From Palsa-504 sp963753195 (lineage in GTDB: Bacteria > Actinomycetota > Actinomycetes > Streptosporangiales > Streptosporangiaceae): DNA of 64,000 nt. Shown piece by piece: positions 59,523-64,000 of the stretch (positions within the stretch are counted from its first letter, which is position 1; the number at the start of each line of letters is the position of its first letter). A model generated the notes under the pieces. That model was not told where the DNA came from and did not search any database. It saw only the letters and a list, made by a program, of their open reading frames with translations. The DNA lies in contig CAVWBH010000003.1 in assembly GCA_963753195.1 (NCBI GenBank), positions 496,001 to 560,000 of the forward strand. Direction: 5' to 3'. The position numbers were made by a program, and so were the translations under genes.

Positions 59523-61082
59523 GTGCTACTTGCTGAGATTGCCGAGGTGTCGCAGGCCGTGGGCGCGGCCAGCTCCCGGCTGGCCAAGATCGACCTACTG
59601 GCCGGCGCGCTGCGTGCGGCCGGGCCGCTGGAGGTGCCGATCGCGGTCGGGTACCTGTCCGGAGAACTGCCGCAGCGGCAGATCGGGGTCGGCTGGGCGG
59701 CCCTGCGGGAGGTTCTGGGGGCCGGTCCCCCGGGGCCAGCACCGCAGGACGGGTTCACGCCCGCGGCCGCGCCGACACTGAGCTTGTCCGAGGTGGACGC
59801 GGCCTTCTCGGCGATCGGCACGGTGGCCGGGAAGGGGTCGGCGGCGGCGCGGCGGGCCCTGGTCGGTGAGCTGTTCGGCCGGGCCACCCGGGCCGAGCAG
59901 CAGTTCCTGGCCGGGCTGCTGTCCGGTGAGCTGCGCCAGGGCGCCCTGGAAGGGGTGATGACCGACGCGGTAGCCCGCGCCGCTTCGGTGCCGGCCGCCG
60001 ACGTACGCCGGGCCATGATGTTGCGCGGCTCGCTGGGGGCGGTGGCGGCCGCGGCGCTGGCCGGCGGGAGCGAGGCGCTGCGCGCGTTCGGGCTGGAGGT
60101 CGGCCGGCCAGTGCGGCCGATGCTGGCGGCCAGCGCGCCGAGCGTCGCCGAAGCGCTGGCCAAGATCGGCGAGGGCCAGGCGGCCGCGGTGGAGTGGAAG
60201 CTCGACGGGATCCGGATCCAGGCCCATCTGGCGGGCGGCGAGGTTCGCCTGTTCACCCGCACCCTGGACGAGATCACCGGCCGGCTCCCGGAGGTGGTCG
60301 CCACGCTGGGCACGCTGCGGGTGCGGACCGCGGTGCTGGACGGCGAGCTGATCGCCCTGCGCGAGGACGGCAGGCCGCTGCCGTTCCAGGACACCTCGGC
60401 CCGCGCGGCCAGCGCCGGCGGTCAGGACGGGCCGCCGCTGTCGGTGTTCCTGTTCGACGCGCTGCGCCTGGAGGATGCGGACCTGATCGACCTGGCGGAC
60501 GCGCAGCGGCATGCCGAGCTGACCCGTGCCGTGCCGCCCGAGCTGATCATGCCGCGCCTGGTGACCGGCTCGGCGCAGGAGGCCACGGAGTTCTTCCGCG
60601 ACGCCACCTCCCGCGGGCACGAGGGCGTGGTGGTCAAGTCGCTGCACGCGCCCTACGCGGCGGGCCGCCGGGGGGCGGGGTGGATCAAGGTCAAGCCGCG
60701 CCACACCCTGGACCTGGTGGTGCTGGCGGTCGAGTGGGGCCACGGGCGGCGCCGGGGCTGGCTGTCCAATCTGCATCTGGGCGCGCGCGATGAGGCCACC
60801 GGCCGTTTCATCATGCTCGGTAAGACGTTCAAGGGCCTGACCGACGAGCTCCTGGCCTGGCAGACGCAGCGGCTGCTGGCGCTGGAGGAGCGGCGGGACT
60901 CCTACACCGTGTACGTCCGCCCGGAACTGGTGGCGGAGATCGCCTTCGACGGCGTGCAGCGCAGCCCGCGTTACCCCGGCGGGCTGGCGCTGCGTTTCGC
61001 CCGCGTGCTGCGCTACCGCGAGGACAAGACCGCGGCCGAGGCCGACACCATCGACATGGTCCGGGCCCTGGCCCCGCAGTAG
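59523..61082 (+). CDS. ligB: ATP-dependent DNA ligase (LigB type)
   Basis: A 519-residue ATP-dependent ligase. N-terminal alpha-helical DNA-binding domain (VLLAEIAEVSQAVGAASSRLAKI; GYLSGELPQRQIGVGWAAL), adenylation motif EWKLDGIRIQ with Lys near residue 223, motif III VLDGELIAL, motif IV HEGVVVKS, motif V WIKVKP, and a complete OB fold. It matches mycobacterial LigB rather than the NHEJ LigD. GTG at 59523 fits the family start and has CAGAAT six bases before it, so a leaderless mRNA is likely. Role in repair, not essential replication. Confidence 0.93.
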   Translation: MLLAEIAEVSQAVGAASSRLAKIDLLAGALRAAGPLEVPIAVGYLSGELPQRQIGVGWAALREVLGAGPPGPAPQDGFTPAAAPTLSLSEVDAAFSAIGTVAGKGSAAARRALVGELFGRATRAEQQFLAGLLSGELRQGALEGVMTDAVARAASVPAADVRRAMMLRGSLGAVAAAALAGGSEALRAFGLEVGRPVRPMLAASAPSVAEALAKIGEGQAAAVEWKLDGIRIQAHLAGGEVRLFTRTLDEITGRLPEVVATLGTLRVRTAVLDGELIALREDGRPLPFQDTSARAASAGGQDGPPLSVFLFDALRLEDADLIDLADAQRHAELTRAVPPELIMPRLVTGSAQEATEFFRDATSRGHEGVVVKSLHAPYAAGRRGAGWIKVKPRHTLDLVVLAVEWGHGRRRGWLSNLHLGARDEATGRFIMLGKTFKGLTDELLAWQTQRLLALEERRDSYTVYVRPELVAEIAFDGVQRSPRYPGGLALRFARVLRYREDKTAAEADTIDMVRALAPQ

Positions 61083-61093
61083 CCGGGCGGGCG

Positions 61094-62731
61094 TTACTTC
61101 TTCTTGTCGCGGCGCTTGAACGCGGCGGGCACGTTGCCGCCCGAGGGGGGCGGGAAGTTCAGGCCGGGCTGCAGCTTGGCCAGTTCGTCGGTCAGGCCCG
61201 CCGGGAAGCCTTCGGGGAGGCTGCCGAGGCCACCGGGGCCGAGGGCCGGCGCGGCCTGGGGATCGCCGCCCGGGCCGGGTTGGGCGGCCGCACCGCGCGC
61301 GATCTCCGCGGCCCGCCGGGGGTCGCCGCTGCGGACCGCCTTCTTCTTGCCCTTCTTGCCGCCCTTGGCGGACTTCGCGGCCGCACGGCGGGCCATGGCG
61401 TTCATGCCGGGCGGCATGCCGGGGATGCCCCCGCTGAACATGGCCTTCATCTGCTTCTGGCCCTCGAAGAAGTTCGTGACCAGCTGGGAGACCTCACCGA
61501 CGGCCACGCCGGACCCGCCCGCGATGCGCGCCCGGCGGGAGCCGTTGATGATCTTCGGGTTGCGGCGCTCTTCTGGCGTCATGGACCGGACGATGGCCTC
61601 GGCCCGGTCCAGGTCCTTGTCGTTGACCTGGGACAGCAGCTCCCTGTTCTTCGCCGCGCCGGGCAGCATGCCGAGCAGGTTCCCGATCGGCCCGAGCTTG
61701 CGCACCATGCCCAGCTGCTCGACGAAGTCCTCGAGGGTGAAGCCCTCGCCGGAGGCGATCCGCCCGGCCAGGTTCGCGGTCTGGTCGGCGTCGAAGTTCT
61801 TCTCGGCCTGCTCGATCAGCGTGAGGATGTCACCGAGGTCGAGGATCCGCGAGGCCATCCGGTCCGGGTGGAACAGGTCGAAGTCCTCGAGCTTCTCCCC
61901 CGCCGAGGCGAACATGATCGGCCGCCCGGTGAGCTGCACGATGGACAGCGCGGCACCGCCGCGCGCGTCGCCGTCGAGCTTGGTCAGTACGACGCCGTCG
62001 TAGCCCACCCCGTCCAGGAAAGCCTGCGCGGTGGCCACCGCGTCCTGGCCGATCATCGCGTCGACCACGAACAGGATCTCGTCCGGCTGGGTGGCGTCCC
62101 GGATCGCGCGGGCCTGGGCCATCATCTCCTCGTCGACGCCCAGCCGGCCGGCGGTGTCGATGATGACCATGTTGTGCTGGCGGCGCCTGGCCTCCTCCAG
62201 CGACTGCCGCGCGACGGCCACCGGGTCGCCCACGCCGTTGCCCGGCTCCGGCGCGTACACCGCGACGCCGGCACGCTCGCCGAGGACCTGGAGCTGCTGC
62301 ACGGCGTTGGGCCGCTGCAGGTCAGCCGCGACCATCATCGGCGTGTTGCCCTGCTCCTTGAGCCACAGCGCGAGCTTGGCCGCCAGCGTGGTCTTACCGG
62401 AGCCCTGCAGGCCGGCCAGCATGACGACGGTCGGCGGCACCTTGGCGAACCGCAGGCGCCTGGTCTCGCCGCCGAGGATGCCGACCAGTTCCTCGTTCAC
62501 GATCTTGATGACCTGCTGAGCGGGGTTCAGCGCGGCCGAGACCTCCTCGCCGCCGGCCCGCTCCTTGACCCGCGCGATGAACTGCCTGACGACCGGGAGC
62601 GCGACGTCCGCCTCGAGCAGGGCGATGCGGATCTCGCGCGCGGTCGCATCAATATCTGCTTCAGACAGTCGTCCCCGGCCGCGCAGCGCCGAAAAGACCT
62701 GCGTCAGCCGGTCAGAAAGGGTCTCGAACAC
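61094..62731 (-). CDS. ffh: signal recognition particle GTPase Ffh
   Basis: A 545-residue SRP54. N domain (LTQVFSALRGRGRLSEADIDA), G domain with GLQGSGKTT (~residue 106), DTAGRLGVDE, TKLDGDARGGAALS, and the Met-rich M domain with the SRP-RNA-binding SGGIPGMPPGM region. The C-terminus (~70 residues) is Pro/Gly/Ala-rich and ends in a basic KRRDKKK. Standard neighbour of rpsP and glnD. Confidence 0.97.
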   Translation of the reverse strand: MFETLSDRLTQVFSALRGRGRLSEADIDATAREIRIALLEADVALPVVRQFIARVKERAGGEEVSAALNPAQQVIKIVNEELVGILGGETRRLRFAKVPPTVVMLAGLQGSGKTTLAAKLALWLKEQGNTPMMVAADLQRPNAVQQLQVLGERAGVAVYAPEPGNGVGDPVAVARQSLEEARRRQHNMVIIDTAGRLGVDEEMMAQARAIRDATQPDEILFVVDAMIGQDAVATAQAFLDGVGYDGVVLTKLDGDARGGAALSIVQLTGRPIMFASAGEKLEDFDLFHPDRMASRILDLGDILTLIEQAEKNFDADQTANLAGRIASGEGFTLEDFVEQLGMVRKLGPIGNLLGMLPGAAKNRELLSQVNDKDLDRAEAIVRSMTPEERRNPKIINGSRRARIAGGSGVAVGEVSQLVTNFFEGQKQMKAMFSGGIPGMPPGMNAMARRAAAKSAKGGKKGKKKAVRSGDPRRAAEIARGAAAQPGPGGDPQAAPALGPGGLGSLPEGFPAGLTDELAKLQPGLNFPPPSGGNVPAAFKRRDKKK

Positions 62732-62797
62732 CTACCCAGGCTACCGAACCGCCCGGGGAGTATCGTCCAGGACCGGCCCGGGGGACGTAGCGGCCGG

Positions 62798-64000
62798 TCA
62801 GCCGGCCAGCGCGGCCAGCACAGACTGCACGGTGGCGCGGCGCCGGTCCAGGTCGGTCAGCGGCGCGCCGTCCTCCTCGGTCACGTAGAACACGTCGACG
62901 ACCTCGGCACCCAACGTCTCGACCCGGGCCGCGCGAACGTTGAGGCCGCATTCGCCCAGCGCCCGGCCGACCCGCCACAGCAGCCCGGGCGCGTCATGCG
63001 CGCGCACCTCCACCACCGTGGCCGTTTCCGAGGCCCCGTCCACCAGCGTGACCCTCGGGGCCGGGGCCCCGGTACCGTGCGCGGCGGCGGCCCGGGCCCG
63101 GCGTTCCAGCCGGTCCTCCACGTCCAGCCGGCCCAGCAGCATCCGGCGCAGGTCCCCGGTGACCAGCTCCGGGTCGGGCGACTCACCGAATTGCGGCTCC
63201 ACGTCGAATACGGTGACCGCGGTGCCGTCGACCGAGGTCGCGTTCGCGCTGCGGACCGTCAGCCGGTGGCTGGCCAGGACGCCGGCCGCGCGCCACAGCA
63301 GGCCCGGCCGGTCGGGCGCCACCACGGTCACCTCGGATCCGCGCATCGTCGCCGCCGGGCCGCCGTCGGCGGCCAGCTCGAGCTGATCGGAGCGCAGCGG
63401 GCCCGGAGCGGGCATCGCCTCGCCGGACAGCACGGCCCCCACCCGCCGGACCAGGTCGGCGACCAGGGTCGCCTTCCAGTCGTTCCACGCGGCGGGCCCG
63501 GTGGCCAGGCCGTCCGAGATGGACAGGGCGTGCAGCAGCTCGAGCAGCACCCGGCTGGGGACCAGCGCGGCCACCCGCTTGACCGTGGCCGGGTCATCCA
63601 GGTCCCGCCTGGGCGCGACCTGGGACAGCAGCAGGTGGTGCCGGACGGCCGCGGCGACGAGCTCCACGTCCGGCTCGGGCAGGCCCATCCGGCGGCTCAC
63701 GTCCCGGGCGACCACCTCGCCGGTGACGCTGTGATCACCGGGCCAGCCCTTTCCTATGTCGTGCAGCAGCGCGGCGATCAGCAGCAGATCGGGGCGGGCG
63801 ACCTCGCGGGTCAGCGTGGCCGCGTGCGCGGCCGCCTCCACCAGGTGGCGGTCCACGGTGAACTTGTGCAGCGGATTGCGCTGCGGCCGGTTGCGCACCC
63901 GCTCCCAGTCCGGGATCAGCGCGGTGACCAGGCCTTCGGTATCAAGCGCCTCCCACACGCTGACCGCCGACTGACCCGCCCCGAGCAGCGCGATGAGGGC
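62798..64000 (-). CDS. glnD: PII uridylyltransferase GlnD (5' end outside window)
   Basis: The last 400 residues of GlnD, the bifunctional nitrogen sensor that adds or removes UMP on PII. Visible: HD-type uridylyl-removing domain (HKFTVDRHLVEAAAHAA; LLIAALLHDIGKGWPGDHSVTGE; AAVRHHLLLSQVAPRRDL) and two C-terminal ACT domains (VTVVAPDRPGLLWRAAGVLA; VVEVRAHDAPGLLWRVGRALGECGL) that bind glutamine. The nucleotidyltransferase domain lies beyond the edge. Position after ffh is as in mycobacteria. Confidence 0.94.
   Translation of the reverse strand, partial: ALIALLGAGQSAVSVWEALDTEGLVTALIPDWERVRNRPQRNPLHKFTVDRHLVEAAAHAATLTREVARPDLLLIAALLHDIGKGWPGDHSVTGEVVARDVSRRMGLPEPDVELVAAAVRHHLLLSQVAPRRDLDDPATVKRVAALVPSRVLLELLHALSISDGLATGPAAWNDWKATLVADLVRRVGAVLSGEAMPAPGPLRSDQLELAADGGPAATMRGSEVTVVAPDRPGLLWRAAGVLASHRLTVRSANATSVDGTAVTVFDVEPQFGESPDPELVTGDLRRMLLGRLDVEDRLERRARAAAAHGTGAPAPRVTLVDGASETATVVEVRAHDAPGLLWRVGRALGECGLNVRAARVETLGAEVVDVFYVTEEDGAPLTDLDRRRATVQSVLAALAG

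Overview
The window reads as chromosomal DNA of a high-GC actinomycete (roughly 70% GC by eye, heavy use of G/C-ending codons, many GTG and some TTG starts). The housekeeping backbone rlmN-cdsA-frr-pyrH-tsf-rpsB-xerC-dprA-comM-yraN-DUF2469-rnhB-lepB-rplS-trmD-rimM-khpA-rpsP-ffh-glnD runs on the minus strand from about 30.8 to 64 kb. This is the order I know from mycobacteria and other Actinomycetes. The uvrD2 / mycoredoxin / whiB7 neighbourhood at 11-14 kb is also a known actinobacterial synteny block. The species cannot be fixed from sequence alone; the gene styles suggest a soil actinomycete rather than a Mycobacterium.

Region by region. 0-10.9 kb is a catabolic, acyl-CoA-type cluster: aldehyde dehydrogenase (cut by the left edge), enoyl-CoA hydratase, MaoC-like dehydratase, VOC protein, small dimeric-barrel protein, MBL-fold hydrolase, membrane Fe-S reductase, CaiB/BaiF CoA-transferase, two SDRs (one apparently without its catalytic Tyr and Lys) and a FolP2-like protein. 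10.8-14.6 kb holds whiB7 with a long leader (WhiB7-type promoter, 101-codon uORF, attenuator hairpin), a short uvrD2, mycoredoxin and an ANTAR protein. 14.9-16.9 kb is a type II restriction-modification pair: a C5-cytosine methyltransferase and a very close NaeI homologue. 17.2-18.7 kb has a CMD-like protein and a small ParA plus ribbon-helix-helix pair. 18.7-33.2 kb carries typA, a large LuxR/AAA regulator, a DUF222-HNH (13E12-type) endonuclease, a lipoprotein, a response regulator, an acyltransferase, rlmN and a SUFU-like protein.

33.4-46.1 kb is the translation and cell-envelope block (cdsA, frr, pyrH, tsf, rpsB, xerC, dprA, comM, yraN). It is interrupted by an asparagine-synthetase-like plus M15-like peptidase pair. 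46.1-51.5 kb is a large AT-richer gap followed by a sugar-utilisation set: an MFS sugar transporter, a GH65 disaccharide phosphorylase and a beta-phosphoglucomutase. Together these would import a disaccharide, cleave it by phosphorolysis and feed glucose-6-phosphate to glycolysis. 51.5-64 kb continues the conserved block, with a continuous ORF carrying two complete signal peptidase I domains, an S16 protein with a repeat-grown tail, two decayed genes, an ATP-dependent DNA ligase, ffh and glnD (cut by the right edge).

Two themes cross the window. First, short tandem repeats with a 15-bp (or 30-bp) period occur at many unrelated loci, both inside coding tails and in intergenic DNA. Second, several genes without a Shine-Dalgarno have a -10-like hexamer exactly six bases before the start codon, which predicts leaderless mRNAs. 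The most promising items for follow-up are the whiB7 leader, the double signal peptidase, the degenerate SDR, the NaeI-type system and the ParA/RHH pair with its upstream repeats.
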